This document shows positions 1 to 12,200 of a stretch of DNA of 64,000 bases, piece after piece. The DNA is from Thermosynechococcaceae cyanobacterium Okahandja. GTDB lineage: Bacteria > Cyanobacteriota > Cyanobacteriia > Thermosynechococcales > Thermosynechococcaceae. The stretch's first letter is position 1, and each line of letters starts with the position of its first letter. The position numbers and the translations under genes are program-made. The notes beneath the pieces are model-generated. The model worked only from the letters and a program-made list of their open reading frames with translations, was not told the origin of the DNA and made no database searches. The stretch lies in NCBI GenBank assembly GCA_041530395.1, contig CP136945.1, positions 1,488,001-1,552,000 of the forward strand, given 5' to 3'.

Positions 1-104
1 GGAGCCGCCAGCAGCGCTTCAAGGGGTGGAATGGCAAACTCTGGCGTTCCAAAATAAACAAGTTTCAAGGCTGCACTCCCCGACGTTACCGCCAGCAGAA
101 ACAT
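1..104 (-). CDS. fmt: methionyl-tRNA formyltransferase, N-terminal fragment
   Basis: This is the start of a minus-strand gene that runs off the left edge. It formylates the initiator Met-tRNA in the cytoplasm. The reading contains KLVYFGTPEFAIPPLEALL, which matches the first beta-strand and loop of the Fmt formyltransferase fold. An ATG at 104 is preceded by a GAGGAAA ribosome-binding site. A TTG codon twelve residues further in would give the usual short N-terminus beginning just before KLVYFGTP, so the start is not settled. Only about 34 codons are visible. The gene diverges from lepB, and the gap between them holds TATAGT near 115-120. Family assignment rests on this short but distinctive motif. 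Confidence 0.75.
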   Translation of the reverse strand, partial: MFLLAVTSGSAALKLVYFGTPEFAIPPLEALLAA

Positions 105-168
105 TTTCCTCGGCTATAGTATCGTGTAGTGCATGATCAATTAATGTTCGTTTGCGAGATGCCCTACT

Positions 169-801
169 ATGTCCGATGGCCAACTGCCGCCAACCAATGC
201 CCCTGAGTCAACAACGGTCAAACCCACCAAAGCGCCAGAGCCGTGGTGGCTAGAGGTGGCAAAGACCCTTGGACTGGCAGCCGTACTGGCTTTTGGGATT
301 CGCACCTTTGTCGCTGAAGCCCGCTACATCCCCACCGGCTCCATGGAGGAGACACTGCTCATTAACGATCGCCTGATTATTGAGAAGATTAGCTACTACT
401 TCCATCCCCCCCGGCGCGGTGACATTATTGTGTTTAACCCCACACCAGCCCTTCAGGAGGCAGGGTTTCGGGATGCGTTTATTAAGCGGGTGGTGGGCTT
501 GCCGGGCGATCGCGTCGAGTTGCGCCAAGGGCGAGTGTACGTAAACAACCAGCCCCTACAGGAGCCTTACCTGTCCCCCGCCACCTTTACCACTATTGAT
601 ACCTGCGCTGGACTGCAACCCTACCTTGCCCAGCCCCAAGTGATTCCTGCCAATAGTTACTTAGTCTTGGGCGATAACCGCAACAATAGCTTTGATGGCC
701 GCTGTTGGGGGGTCGTGCCCCGCAGCTATGTGATTGGTCGAGCCGCACTGCGTTTTTGGCCCCTAGATCGGTGGGGTAGCATTCCAGACCCCCAGAACTA
801 G
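169..801 (+). CDS. lepB: signal peptidase I
   Basis: This membrane-bound serine protease removes signal peptides from exported proteins (210 residues). After a proline-rich cytoplasmic tail, one membrane segment spans about residues 28-46. The catalytic serine is S58 in the PTGSM box and the general base is K106 in FIKRVVGLPGD. The C-terminal box LVLGDNRNNSFDGR is also present. The length fits a short cyanobacterial type I enzyme. The ATG at 169 is the first in the frame and leaves the complete N-terminal anchor. It diverges from fmt and is followed by chlD in the same direction. Cyanobacteria usually carry two LepB paralogues; which one this is cannot be told here. Confidence 0.95.
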   Translation: MSDGQLPPTNAPESTTVKPTKAPEPWWLEVAKTLGLAAVLAFGIRTFVAEARYIPTGSMEETLLINDRLIIEKISYYFHPPRRGDIIVFNPTPALQEAGFRDAFIKRVVGLPGDRVELRQGRVYVNNQPLQEPYLSPATFTTIDTCAGLQPYLAQPQVIPANSYLVLGDNRNNSFDGRCWGVVPRSYVIGRAALRFWPLDRWGSIPDPQN

Positions 802-851
802 GTTTTGTGGGAAGATAGGGGTGTTGATGGGTTGAAGTGCCTAGGGCAACT

Positions 852-2840
852 ATGACGATCGCGATCGCTCCGTTTCCGATGACGGCTGTTGTTGGCCATG
901 ATGCCATTAAGCTGGCCCTGCTCTTGGCGGCAGTGGATCCCGGCTTGGGCGGCGTGATCATTGCCGGACGGCGCGGCACCGCCAAATCGGTACTTGCCCG
1001 CGCTATTCATAGCCTTTTGCCCCCCATTGAAGTGATTGATCAAGGGGATTTGCCTGTACCGATTATTGCCAACCCCGACCCCGCCGCCCCCCAAGAGTGG
1101 GATAGCCGTTTGCAGGCATGGCACCGGGCGCATCCTGAGGTGACCCTGCCCACTGCCGTCATTCCTGCCCCGTTTGTGCAAATTCCCCTTGGTGTGACAG
1201 AGGATCGGCTTTTAGGAGCGGTGGATGTTAGCCAATCGGTGCAGCGGGGCGAAGCGGTGTTCCAGCCCGGACTGTTGGCGGCAGCCCATCGCGGTGTCCT
1301 CTACGTGGACGAAATAAACCTCCTTGATGAGCAACTGGCCAATGTGCTCATGGCGGTACTGAGCGCCGGACGCAACCCAATTGAACGGGAGGGGATTAGC
1401 CTTGACCATCCCTGCCGCCCCTTGCTCATTGCCACCTACAACCCCGATGAGGGGGATGTACCGCCCCATTTGCTTGATCGGTTTGCGATCGCCCTTTCTG
1501 CCGATAGTGTGCTGGGGCTAGACGAGCGGGTTGCCGCGGTGAACCAAGCCACCCGCTTTGCCGACTCACCCCAAGCCTTTCTGGCTCAGTACGAAAGCGA
1601 ATTGGATGATCTGCGAACCCAAATTATTTTGGCGCGGGAGTGGCTCAAGGAGGTGAACATTCAACGGCAACAGATTGCCTACCTTGTCACTGAAGCCCTG
1701 CGGGGTGGGGTGCAGGGGCATCGGGCTGAACTCTTTGCTGTGCGGGTGGCCAAAGCCCATGCGGCCCTCAATGGCCGCAGTGAGGTTGCCGCCGAAGACC
1801 TGCGCCGTGCCGTTGAGTTAGTGATTGTGCCGCGCGCCACCCAACTGGAGCCACCCCCGCCACCGCCACCACCGGAAAACCCGCAGGCCGATGCCGAAGA
1901 CGACCCCGACGAGCCGGATACCCCACGGGACGACCCCGAGGACATGCCCCCCATTCCCGAGGAATTTGTCTTTGAGGCCGATGGTACGGTGCTCGATGAG
2001 TCGGTGCTCTACTTTGCCCAAATTACCCAGCGCCAAGGCAAATCCGGCAGCCGCAGTCTAATTTACTCCCAAGACCGGGGGCGCTACATTCGCCCCATGT
2101 TGCCGCGGGGCCGTGGCGGACGCATTGCGGTTGATGCCACCCTGCGCACGGCTGCTCCCTATCAAAAAGCACGGCGATCGCGCCAACCCCAACGGCGGGT
2201 GATTGTCGAAAATAGCGATCTGCGCATTAAACGCCTAGCCCGCAAAGCCGGTGCCCTAATTATTTTTGTAGTGGATGCGTCCGGCTCGATGGCGCTGAAC
2301 CGGATGAATTCTGCCAAGGGGGCGGTGCTGCGGTTGCTGACCCAAGCCTACCAAAACCGCGATATGGTTGCCCTCATTCCCTTTCGGGGCGAGCAGGCGG
2401 ATGTGCTACTGCCACCAACCCGCTCCATTGAAGCCGCGCGGCGACGGTTAGAAACCCTGCCCTGTGGCGGTGGCTCCCCCCTTGCCCACGGCCTCACCCA
2501 AGCGGTACGGGTGGGACTGAATGCCCGCCAAAGCGGTGAAATTGGCCAAGTGATGATTGTGGCCATTACCGATGGCCGCGGCAATATTCCCCTCAGTCGC
2601 TCCCTAGGGGAGGCGATCGCCCCCGAGACCAAACCGGATGTGAAAGCCGAAGTCCTCGAAATTGCCGCTAAAATCCAGAGCCTTGGCCTCAAACTGCTGG
2701 TCATTGACACCGAGAATAAATTTGTCTCAACCGGCATGGGCAAAGAACTGGCTCGGCAAGCGGGGGGCAAATACTACCACCTGCCCAAGGCCACCGATCA
2801 GGCGATCGCCCAGGTGACCCAAAACGCCCTCCAGTTCTAG
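852..2840 (+). CDS. chlD: magnesium chelatase subunit D
   Basis: ChlD works with ChlI and ChlH to insert magnesium into protoporphyrin IX, the first committed step of chlorophyll synthesis. The N-terminal AAA+ domain has a P-loop-like GRRGTAKS near residue 40. An acidic, proline-rich linker with a run of eight prolines follows around residues 335-375. The C-terminal von Willebrand A domain carries the MIDAS motif DASGS near residue 475. About 662 residues is normal for cyanobacterial ChlD. I chose the ATG at 852 because translation then begins [17 protein letters not shown] as in relatives; an in-frame GTG lies at 837. It follows lepB by 50 bases. Confidence 0.95.
   Translation: MTIAIAPFPMTAVVGHDAIKLALLLAAVDPGLGGVIIAGRRGTAKSVLARAIHSLLPPIEVIDQGDLPVPIIANPDPAAPQEWDSRLQAWHRAHPEVTLPTAVIPAPFVQIPLGVTEDRLLGAVDVSQSVQRGEAVFQPGLLAAAHRGVLYVDEINLLDEQLANVLMAVLSAGRNPIEREGISLDHPCRPLLIATYNPDEGDVPPHLLDRFAIALSADSVLGLDERVAAVNQATRFADSPQAFLAQYESELDDLRTQIILAREWLKEVNIQRQQIAYLVTEALRGGVQGHRAELFAVRVAKAHAALNGRSEVAAEDLRRAVELVIVPRATQLEPPPPPPPPENPQADAEDDPDEPDTPRDDPEDMPPIPEEFVFEADGTVLDESVLYFAQITQRQGKSGSRSLIYSQDRGRYIRPMLPRGRGGRIAVDATLRTAAPYQKARRSRQPQRRVIVENSDLRIKRLARKAGALIIFVVDASGSMALNRMNSAKGAVLRLLTQAYQNRDMVALIPFRGEQADVLLPPTRSIEAARRRLETLPCGGGSPLAHGLTQAVRVGLNARQSGEIGQVMIVAITDGRGNIPLSRSLGEAIAPETKPDVKAEVLEIAAKIQSLGLKLLVIDTENKFVSTGMGKELARQAGGKYYHLPKATDQAIAQVTQNALQF
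861..868. repeat. HIP1 octamer (example of a dispersed repeat)
   Basis: GCGATCGC, the highly iterated palindrome of many cyanobacterial genomes, occurs here and at many other places, for example 4868-4875 and 5011-5018. It is frequent within coding sequence of the core genes. Confidence 0.9.
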
Positions 2841-2963
2841 CCCGCGGGTCAACTCTCCGGGGATGCCACACTCCCTCTGAACGTAACGCAATATAAACGG
2901 TGTTATGGAGCCAATACCACTGCGGCTCACCGTGATTTAGAGTAGAGGTGCACTACTTCGGGG

Positions 2964-3926
2964 ATGGTCATCATGGGTGAATTGTTCGGTTTACTCTTTC
3001 TCCTAGCCGTGGGTGGTTCCGGTATCGCCAGTTCCGTACGGATTATCAATCAGGGCAATATGGCGCTGGTCGAGCGGCTAGGCAGCTACAGTCGCCGCCT
3101 TGAGCCGGGCTTAAATTTTGTCGTGCCGGTGCTCGATCGGGTGGTGTATCAAGGCACCATTCGCGAAAAAGTTCTGGATATTCCACCGCAGCAGTGCATC
3201 ACCCGGGACAATGTCTCCATTAGTGTGGATGCGGTTGTCTATTGGCGGATTATTGACATGGAGCGCGCCTACTACAAGGTGGAAAACTTGAAGATGGCCA
3301 TGGTCAACCTTGTTCTCACCCAAATCCGCGCCGAAATGGGCAAACTGGAGTTGGATGAGACCTTTACTGCCCGTTCCCAAGTCAATGAAATCCTCCTGAA
3401 GGACTTAGATATTGCTACGGATCCATGGGGGGTCAAGGTCAACCGCGTGGAACTGCGGGATATTGTGCCCTCCAAGGCGGTTCAAGACTCCATGGAATTG
3501 CAAATGTCCGCTGAGCGCAAGAAGCGGGCCGCCATTCTCACTTCCGAAGGCGAGCGGGAAGCTGCCATTAACTCCGCCCGTGGGAAAGCCGAAGCCCAAG
3601 TCTTGGCGGCAGAAGCAGAGCAAAAAGCAGCCATCTTAGCGGCGGAAGCGGATCAAAAAGTGGTGGTCTTGCGCGCCCAAGCCGAACGGCAAGATCAAAT
3701 TTTGCGCGCTCAAGGCACCGCCGAAGCAATGAAAATTATTGCCACGGCCCTGCGGGAAGACCCGAAATCTAAGGAAGCACTTCAATTTCTTTTGGCACAG
3801 GGCTACCTAGATATGGGACGTACCATTGGCCACAGTGACAGTAGCAAGGTACTATTTATGGATCCGGGTAGTATTCCGGCTACGATTGAAGGTGTAAAGT
3901 CATTAATTGATCAAAGCCCCTCTTGA
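2964..3926 (+). CDS. stomatin/prohibitin (SPFH, band 7) membrane protein
   Basis: This is a stomatin-like scaffold protein of 320 residues, of the type of Synechocystis Slr1128. A short N-terminal hydrophobic segment (about residues 5-25) anchors it. The band 7 domain follows, with the conserved stretch LERLEPGL-like region and [11 protein letters not shown] around residues 75-86. From about residue 175 to 255 there is a long Ala/Glu/Lys-rich coiled coil. SPFH proteins form large ring oligomers in membrane microdomains and have been linked to membrane protein quality control; the specific role here is unknown. ATG at 2964 and ATG at 2973 are both possible starts. purS begins 10 bases after its stop. 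Confidence 0.85.
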   Translation: MVIMGELFGLLFLLAVGGSGIASSVRIINQGNMALVERLGSYSRRLEPGLNFVVPVLDRVVYQGTIREKVLDIPPQQCITRDNVSISVDAVVYWRIIDMERAYYKVENLKMAMVNLVLTQIRAEMGKLELDETFTARSQVNEILLKDLDIATDPWGVKVNRVELRDIVPSKAVQDSMELQMSAERKKRAAILTSEGEREAAINSARGKAEAQVLAAEAEQKAAILAAEADQKVVVLRAQAERQDQILRAQGTAEAMKIIATALREDPKSKEALQFLLAQGYLDMGRTIGHSDSSKVLFMDPGSIPATIEGVKSLIDQSPS

Positions 3927-3936
3927 GGTGTTGCCC

Positions 3937-4209
3937 ATGGCAGAGTTTAAGGCACGGGTTTATGTTACCCTGCGACCCTCGGTATTGGATCCGGCGGGGG
4001 TGGCGGTGCAGGCGGGCATTCATCATTTAGGCTACACGAACGTGCACTCTGTCCGTATGGGCAAGCTGGTGGAACTCACCCTTGAGGCGGAGCATCCCGC
4101 CATGGCCAAAGAACAGCTTGCCGCCATTGCCGATCAGCTTCTTGCGAATCCGGTGATTGAAACGTTTCACATTGACCTCGATGATGTTGCCACGCCAGCC
4201 GTGATCTGA
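3937..4209 (+). CDS. purS: phosphoribosylformylglycinamidine synthase subunit PurS
   Basis: PurS is the small subunit that bridges PurQ and PurL in the fourth step of purine synthesis. The 90-residue product begins MAEFKARVYVTLRPSVLDPAG and contains the typical LGYTNVHSVRMGKLVEL segment. The ATG at 3937 gives the family length. A TTG at 3907 in the same frame overlaps the upstream gene and is rejected. It heads a run of four genes ending with hisG. purL is not in the window. Confidence 0.95.
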   Translation: MAEFKARVYVTLRPSVLDPAGVAVQAGIHHLGYTNVHSVRMGKLVELTLEAEHPAMAKEQLAAIADQLLANPVIETFHIDLDDVATPAVI

Positions 4210-4216
4210 GGGTGCT

Positions 4217-4822
4217 ATGTTTAGCTGGTGGGATGAGTTGCTAACCAGTATCGAAGCCGGGATTAAAGCGGGCATTGAGTCTGGCTTACAGTCCCTTGCC
4301 GACACCCTTGCCCCCCTGCTACAGGTGCCGGAACCCGCCGCACCGTTTCAGCGGGTGGTGCTGTTTCGCCCAGGGATTGACCAACCGATTGCTGGCTCTG
4401 GCCTCAAAACCGAGGGGGTGGCATGGCGGATTGAGTCCCACTGGCCCCAGACGGTGCCCCTCTTTGAAATGCCGGAAGCGCACCTTTGGTTAGAGGTGCC
4501 GTCTGCCCAAGCGGGGGATCAATTGCTCCTGTGCCGGGCGCTGGTCAAAACAGAAGCATTGGCGGAGGGGGCGCAGCTTTACCTGAGCCGTGCCCAAAGC
4601 TTTGGCTGGACGTTTTCGCGCACGGTTTCTTTGGTGGGCGATCGCGACTGGCATATCTGCGAAGTGCCCTTTCACCTCAAACCCGAGTCCCAGACGCCGG
4701 GGTTTATTAAAATTGGCGTGGAGTTCATGGGACGGGGGGTGATCTGGCTGCGGGACATTGAACTGCTCCATGCCCCCGCCAAGCTTAAACCACTGACGGA
4801 TATGATGGACGGGCTGCTGTGA
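4217..4822 (+). CDS. uncharacterised protein between purS and purQ
   Basis: I do not recognise this 201-residue protein. It begins with an amphipathic helix rich in Ile, Glu and Gly (about residues 5-35). The rest is beta-rich with many Trp and aromatic residues, ending in a segment GVIWLRDIELLHAP. That pattern resembles a beta-sandwich but no fold can be named. There is no signal peptide or clear membrane span, so it is probably cytoplasmic or peripheral. It starts 7 bases after purS, and its TGA overlaps the GTG start of purQ. It is therefore translationally linked to the FGAM synthase genes, but a role in purine synthesis is only inferred from position. Confidence 0.8.
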   Translation: MFSWWDELLTSIEAGIKAGIESGLQSLADTLAPLLQVPEPAAPFQRVVLFRPGIDQPIAGSGLKTEGVAWRIESHWPQTVPLFEMPEAHLWLEVPSAQAGDQLLLCRALVKTEALAEGAQLYLSRAQSFGWTFSRTVSLVGDRDWHICEVPFHLKPESQTPGFIKIGVEFMGRGVIWLRDIELLHAPAKLKPLTDMMDGLL

Positions 4823-5526
4823 AGGATCAGTTGCGGGTTGGCATTGTGGTGTTCCCGGGGTCGAATTGCGATCGCGATGTGGCCTACGTTACCGCTGATG
4901 TTTTGGGGTGGCCAACGCGGCTGCTGTGGCACGAGGAAACCAATCTAACGGATTACGACTTAATTGTGCTGCCCGGGGGCTTTAGTTTTGGCGATTATCT
5001 GCGCTGTGGGGCGATCGCCCGCTTTTCGCCCATTATGGCAGCGGTTCAAGCCCACGCGGCTGCCGGGAAATGGGTACTGGGCATTTGCAATGGTTTTCAG
5101 ATTCTCACCGAAGCCAAGCTGTTGCCGGGGGCACTGGTGCGCAACCGCGATTTACACTTTATCTGCGATCGCGTGTATCTGCGCCTAGAGGCAAAGCAGC
5201 GGCGCTGGTTGCGGGGCTATGGGGCAACCGAGGTGATTCAGTTGCCGATTGCCCACGGGGAGGGCTGCTACTACGCGGATGCCGCCACCCTTGCCGAACT
5301 AGAGGCCAATCAGCAGGTGCTCTTTCGCTATAGCAATGCCCAAGGAGAGGTCACAGCCGCCAGCAACCCCAACGGTTCCCTCAATAACATTGCCGGGATT
5401 TGTAACTTGGCGGGCAACGTGGTTGGTATGATGCCTCATCCGGAGCGAGCCGCCGACCCAACCCTGCGCCATCTACCTAGCCGCCACACCATCGACGGCC
5501 TGCAGCTCTTTAAGTCCTTGCTATGA
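4819..5526 (+). CDS. purQ: phosphoribosylformylglycinamidine synthase, glutaminase subunit
   Basis: PurQ is the class I glutamine amidotransferase that feeds ammonia to PurL in FGAM synthesis (235 residues). The nucleophile is C90 in [11 protein letters not shown], and the His and Glu of the triad lie in [11 protein letters not shown] (H207, E209). The N-terminus [14 protein letters not shown] is typical of the family. Translation starts at a GTG that overlaps the stop of the preceding gene in the sequence GTGA, which implies coupled translation. hisG follows after 10 bases. Confidence 0.95.
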   Translation: MKDQLRVGIVVFPGSNCDRDVAYVTADVLGWPTRLLWHEETNLTDYDLIVLPGGFSFGDYLRCGAIARFSPIMAAVQAHAAAGKWVLGICNGFQILTEAKLLPGALVRNRDLHFICDRVYLRLEAKQRRWLRGYGATEVIQLPIAHGEGCYYADAATLAELEANQQVLFRYSNAQGEVTAASNPNGSLNNIAGICNLAGNVVGMMPHPERAADPTLRHLPSRHTIDGLQLFKSLL

Positions 5527-5536
5527 TTGCTACCCT

Positions 5537-6196
5537 ATGTTAACCATTGCCCTACCCAAAGGTGCCCTCCTCAAAGACAGCATTGCCTACTTTCAGCAGG
5601 TCGGCTTAAATTTTGAGGCACTTCTACACCCTAACAACCGTCAGCTACAGGTTTTATCTGAGGATGGCCGTGCCCGCGCTCTCTTGGTTCGCGCCCAAGA
5701 TGTGCCGGTCTATGTGCAGTACGGTCAGGCGCAGTTGGGGGTTGTGGGTTACGATGTGCTGCGGGAAAAAAATCCCCACGTGGCACAATTGGCGGATCTG
5801 GGCTTTGGTCGCTGTCGCCTCTCGGTGGCGGTTAAGGCCACTAGCCCCTATCGCAGCGCCCGCGATTTACCTCCCCACTGCCGCGTCGCCTCGAAATTTG
5901 TCCGCTGTGCCGATGCCTTTTTTCAGCAGTTGGATCTACCCGTGGATATTGTGCCTCTCTACGGTTCGGTTGAACTTGGCCCCCTGACGGGCATGGCAGA
6001 GGCCATTGTGGATTTGGTGTCCACCGGCCGCACCCTCAAGGAGAATGGTCTTGTAGAGCTAGAGCACATTTTTACGAGCACTGCTTATCTGATTGCCCAC
6101 CCCCGCAGCTACCGCCTGAACCTAGCCGGACTAGGACACTATGTGAAGTGTCTTGAAGTGTACCGGAATCGCATGGTGCACACTGCCACGGCGTAA
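5537..6196 (+). CDS. hisG: ATP phosphoribosyltransferase, short form
   Basis: HisG catalyses the first step of histidine synthesis, joining ATP and PRPP. At 219 residues it is the short form, which lacks the C-terminal regulatory domain and in known cases needs HisZ as partner. No hisZ is present in this window. Recognisable parts are the N-terminal [14 protein letters not shown], the VGYDVLREK region, and the PRPP-loop segment around [19 protein letters not shown]. It lies 10 bases after purQ, so purine and histidine genes, both tied to PRPP, appear to be co-transcribed. Confidence 0.93.
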   Translation: MLTIALPKGALLKDSIAYFQQVGLNFEALLHPNNRQLQVLSEDGRARALLVRAQDVPVYVQYGQAQLGVVGYDVLREKNPHVAQLADLGFGRCRLSVAVKATSPYRSARDLPPHCRVASKFVRCADAFFQQLDLPVDIVPLYGSVELGPLTGMAEAIVDLVSTGRTLKENGLVELEHIFTSTAYLIAHPRSYRLNLAGLGHYVKCLEVYRNRMVHTATA

Positions 6197-6344
6197 TGTT
6201 GAACACAGCACTGGCCGAAGTTGACAGACGCTGCCCCAGATGCCTGTGACAATTTCTGCCTAAGGCTTGCGTTTTGTTAAAAATCCGATAATCTAGTTCG
6301 TAAAACAAAACATTTTTATACGTTATTGGCGTAGGTGTGTGGTG

Positions 6345-6644
6345 ATGAGTGAGTGGCGCAAGATGGAGTGGCCTATGGATGAGCAGGAGTGGTGGGCGAT
6401 CGCCAACTCCCGCCGTCAAATCGAGCAATCGTGGCTCAGCAGTGCCCAGTTACCGGTTACGAATTACTGCCGTGCTGTCAGAATAGACCCCGCCGCCGTG
6501 CCGCGGGTTCCGCGTCGTTCCGTTGAACCCATTGGCATTCAGCCATGGCAAGCGGATGTTTCGCAGCAGCGATTACGTCACCGGGCGTCCCTCCCCTTGA
6601 AACGTCCGCAGGTGGAACTTCCGCAGTTTGCCACCCGTCGTTAA
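6345..6644 (+). CDS. small hypothetical protein
   Basis: This is an open frame of 99 codons that I do not recognise. The start is best placed at the ATG at 6345, with GTG codons at 6339 and 6342 as alternatives. The N-terminal third is Trp- and Glu-rich (EWWAIANSRRQIEQSW), and the rest is basic with many Arg, Pro and Gln. No signal peptide or membrane span is seen. It sits alone between hisG and glmS on the same strand. The 148-base gap upstream is AT-rich and probably carries a promoter. It could be a genuine short lineage-specific protein; the evidence is coding-like composition and position only. Confidence 0.5.
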   Translation: MSEWRKMEWPMDEQEWWAIANSRRQIEQSWLSSAQLPVTNYCRAVRIDPAAVPRVPRRSVEPIGIQPWQADVSQQRLRHRASLPLKRPQVELPQFATRR

Positions 6645-6675
6645 CCCCCTCCCACTGTCCTAGCGAGGTTTGCCT

Positions 6676-8556
<1,881 letters not shown>

Positions 8557-8557
8557 T

Positions 8558-9271
8558 ATGCGTCTTAGCCGCCGTCAAACCCTGCGGTTACTTTGCACCG
8601 CCACTGCCCTCGCGCTGCTGCCCACCGCTGAAGCCGCTGCCGCCGAGGAAGCCACCCCCTATAGTCTGCCGCCGCTCCCCTATCCTTACGATGCCCTAGA
8701 GCCGTACATTGATGCGGAAACAATGCACCTGCACCACGACAAGCATCATGCGGCCTACGTCAACACCCTCAACAAGGCTCTAGCCCCCTACCGCCAGTGG
8801 CAGCAACTGCCCATTGAAGCACTGCTGACCCGTATTCACGAATTGCCCACGGCCATTCAAACCACGGTGCGCAACCATGGGGGGGGGCATGCCAACCACA
8901 CCCTGTTTTGGCAAAGCATGAGTCCCAGCGGCGGCGGTGAACCCACAGGTGCCTTGGGGGCAGAGATTGCCGCCACCTTTGGGTCGTTTGCGGAATTTCA
9001 GGAGCAGTTTCAAAGGGCGGGGCTGCGGCAGTTTGGGAGTGGTTGGGTCTGGCTGGTGCTCACGCCGCAACACCAGCTTGAAATTTGTACAACCGCCAAT
9101 CAAGACTCGCCCCTGATGACGGGCAACCGCCCCATCCTCGGCAATGACCTATGGGAACATGCCTACTATCTCACCTATCGCAATCGGCGCGATCAGTACC
9201 TAGAAGCTTGGTGGCAGGTGGTGAACTGGCCTTGGTTAGGCGATCGCTACGCCCAGATGCGCGCCCTCTAA
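8558..9271 (+). CDS. sodA: Mn-type superoxide dismutase, exported
   Basis: This enzyme dismutates superoxide (237 residues, of which about 30 are a leader). The leader has SRRQTLRLL followed by a hydrophobic stretch and an Ala-rich cleavage region, so it looks like a twin-arginine signal. Metal ligands are H59 in MHLHHDKHH, the second His of GGGHANHTLFW, and the Asp and His of NDLWEHAYY. The markers GGGHANH and NQDSPLM favour Mn over Fe. It begins one base after glmS, so the two are likely co-transcribed. Export to the thylakoid lumen, periplasm or membrane is inferred from the leader. Confidence 0.92.
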   Translation: MRLSRRQTLRLLCTATALALLPTAEAAAAEEATPYSLPPLPYPYDALEPYIDAETMHLHHDKHHAAYVNTLNKALAPYRQWQQLPIEALLTRIHELPTAIQTTVRNHGGGHANHTLFWQSMSPSGGGEPTGALGAEIAATFGSFAEFQEQFQRAGLRQFGSGWVWLVLTPQHQLEICTTANQDSPLMTGNRPILGNDLWEHAYYLTYRNRRDQYLEAWWQVVNWPWLGDRYAQMRAL

Positions 9272-9273
9272 GC

Positions 9274-12200
9274 TTACTGGCCAAAATCGCGACGTTTTTG
9301 GCAGAACGGCAGCGCCACAATCATCGCCAAAATTAAAATGGCCTGATTGCGCCAGTGCTGCTGCACATTCACGCTAAACATGTAGCCCTGATCCCGCTGA
9401 AAGCGACTAATGGTGCCTTGGGCTTCGTTAATGGCACGACTGCGTTGGCGATTCCATGCGGCGTATTTTACCTCCCACTCGTCTATGGCCTCCTGATAGG
9501 CTTGCATCCGCGTCATATAGTCCTGGAGTGCCAGCGGATCCGTGGGCGGATCCCCCGGTGACTCGGGTCGCGGTGGGGCGGGTTCATCAACTTCGGGCAC
9601 ATATTTGGCGCGAATCCCGGGAAAATCACAGGTCTTAAATAGTCCCGGACCGTAGCAAAGGCAAAAATCCCGCTGCATCTCTTCGGTCATTTTCTCTCGC
9701 TCTGCTTCCGGTTCTAGCCAGCAGGGATCATTGGCAATGTCATCCCCCATGCCCGTTAACTTGACCATGGCTTCAAAAGGCCACTTAATGACGGTGAGAT
9801 GGTTAATCATTTGACCGGGCAAGCCAAAAGAGGCCACCGGCTGAATGCCGCCGCTAAAAATAATTTGGGGCACCAAAAACATCAACACCAACAAGGGAAC
9901 AATATTTTGGCTGGGCGCAAGCGCTGAGACCAACAACCCCATGGCCATCCCGCCAAAAATGGCGAGGGCAAGGGTAATGTACATGGCAAACGTGATCGAC
10001 CAGTCCCCCGGCAAAATCACCGCCAGCTTGGTCACGAATAGGTAGGTGGCTGCTTGGTACAGGGCAAGGCCAAGGGCAATCGCCACCTTCGAGGCAATAT
10101 AGGGCAGAATGCGCAGACCAATCATGCGCTCGCGGCGATACACCTCCACCTCCTTGACCAGTTCCCGCATCGTGGTCATGGCCCCAATCATCACCGCAAT
10201 CAGACTGGTCACAAAGATCATCGTCAGGGCTTGACCGGCATTGCCGGTTTCTGGGTTAAAGAGATCCCGCCGCCAAGAGACAAAACTCAGGCTGCCCAGC
10301 AGAGGCGCAATGAGGAGCGTCAACAGCAGGTTACTGCGATCTTGTCCCAGAATGGTCAGGTTACGCTGGGTGAGTATCCAAAACTGCTGCCACGCCGAAA
10401 TTTTCGACTTGGGCTCCTTCGAGCGGCGTTGCGGGGTGCGGGGGCGGCGCTGAGTCTCATCACTGGTGTGGGCAAGAACCTGCTGGCGACCCACCACATA
10501 TTCCTGATACAGGCGCGATCGCCGGTAGGCTTGCTCCAGTTCTTCGGAGGTTGGGGCGTTGGGGTTTTTCTCTTTGTCGAGGGCGCGGTAAATCCCGGAA
10601 AAATCTTCTAGTTTGATGCCGCTGAAGCGATCGCCAAAGGTCGCGCGGAAGTAGCTCAGCAACTGATCCGGCGGCCCAAAATAGGCCAGACGACCCCCCT
10701 CTGCCATATAGACCACCAAATCGCACTCGCGAATGTTCTGGGTGGCATGGGTAATGATTAAAATCGTGCGACCCTGATCCGCTAACTGCCGCAGCAAAAA
10801 CATCATGTCCGCTTCTGTGCCCGGATCCAACCCAGAGGTGGCCTCATCAAGGAAGAACAGACTCGGCTGGGTCAGCAGTTCCGCGCCAATACACACCCGG
10901 CGTTGCTGGCCGCCACTTAAACGATTAATGGGCACATCGCGGCGATGATTTAGCCCTAACTCCGTTAAAACCGCCGTGACCCGCTGCTCCCGCTCGGCGG
11001 CGGTGGTATCGGGGGGCATCCGCAAGCGCGCCGCGTACTCTAGGGCCTGGGCAATGGTTAACTCTTCGTGGATGATATTCCGCTGCGGCACATACCCCAG
11101 TTGCGCCTGAAACGCTTGGTAGTTGCGGTAAAAGTTCGTGCCATTGACCATCACCGTGCCACTGGTGGCCGGACGCAGACCGTTCAGCGTGTCCAGGAGC
11201 GTTGATTTGCCACTGCCGCTCGGCCCGAGAATTGCCACAAACTCTTTGGGCATAATCGACAGGGAAATATCGTGGAGAATTTTTGTGCCCTTGCCCACTA
11301 CCTTACTGAGGTTGATGGCATCAAGGCGCATGTGCCCCGACTCGGCGTACTGAGTGAGGGTTTCATCCACGTTCAGCACGAGGCGATCGCTGCCAATGCG
11401 GATACTGTCCCCCACCCGCAGCAGCGTTGGTTCTTCCACCTCACGGCCATTCACAAACGTACCGTTGCTCGACCCCAAATCCGTCAGAATAAAGTCACTA
11501 TTGCGACGCTCAATTTTGGCGTGCTGCCGCGATACCGTCGGATGCTGAATCACCAGATCATTACTGGGGTCGCGGCCAATCCTAAACGTGGTGTAGCCCA
11601 CCAGCGAAATCGTCTTCACCGGCACCGTTGCCGCCGCATCGGCTTCGGGAATGGCCAGTACCGTTGCCGTACTCATCAGGCGCAGTTCCGTTGCCGGACT
11701 AAACACCACCGCATGGCGCTCCGCGTCAATTCGATCCGGTAGTTCCCGCCCCACAAAACTCAGGCGGATGTGCTCCGTTAAGGCATAACTATCACCAATG
11801 CCCAGCTTCACATTCATCGCCGGTTGAGGATCACTGAGATCCACCACCTGCAGCGTAGCGTCCACGCTCTGGAGCCGTAGATGGCAGGGTAACAACTCCG
11901 GCACATCCACCACCACATCACAGGCGGGATGGGTTCCCAGCAAGCTCGTTGCCTCCAGCAATCCCCACCGCTGCCGCCACGTTTTGGTTTGTACCTCAAT
12001 GACCGGCACTTCCACATCTTTGCTAATTTCTGTGGCGCGGGGTTGATACTCTTGGTACTGCCACACCAAGCGGAAGCGCAGCGCCGAATTCCCAAGGGTA
12101 ATTAAATCGGCATCCTCAAGGGGAATCGGCGTGTGGGGCACCAGCGGCTGACCGTTCAGGTACGTGCCAGCCTTACTCTCAAGATCAACAATATGTACCC

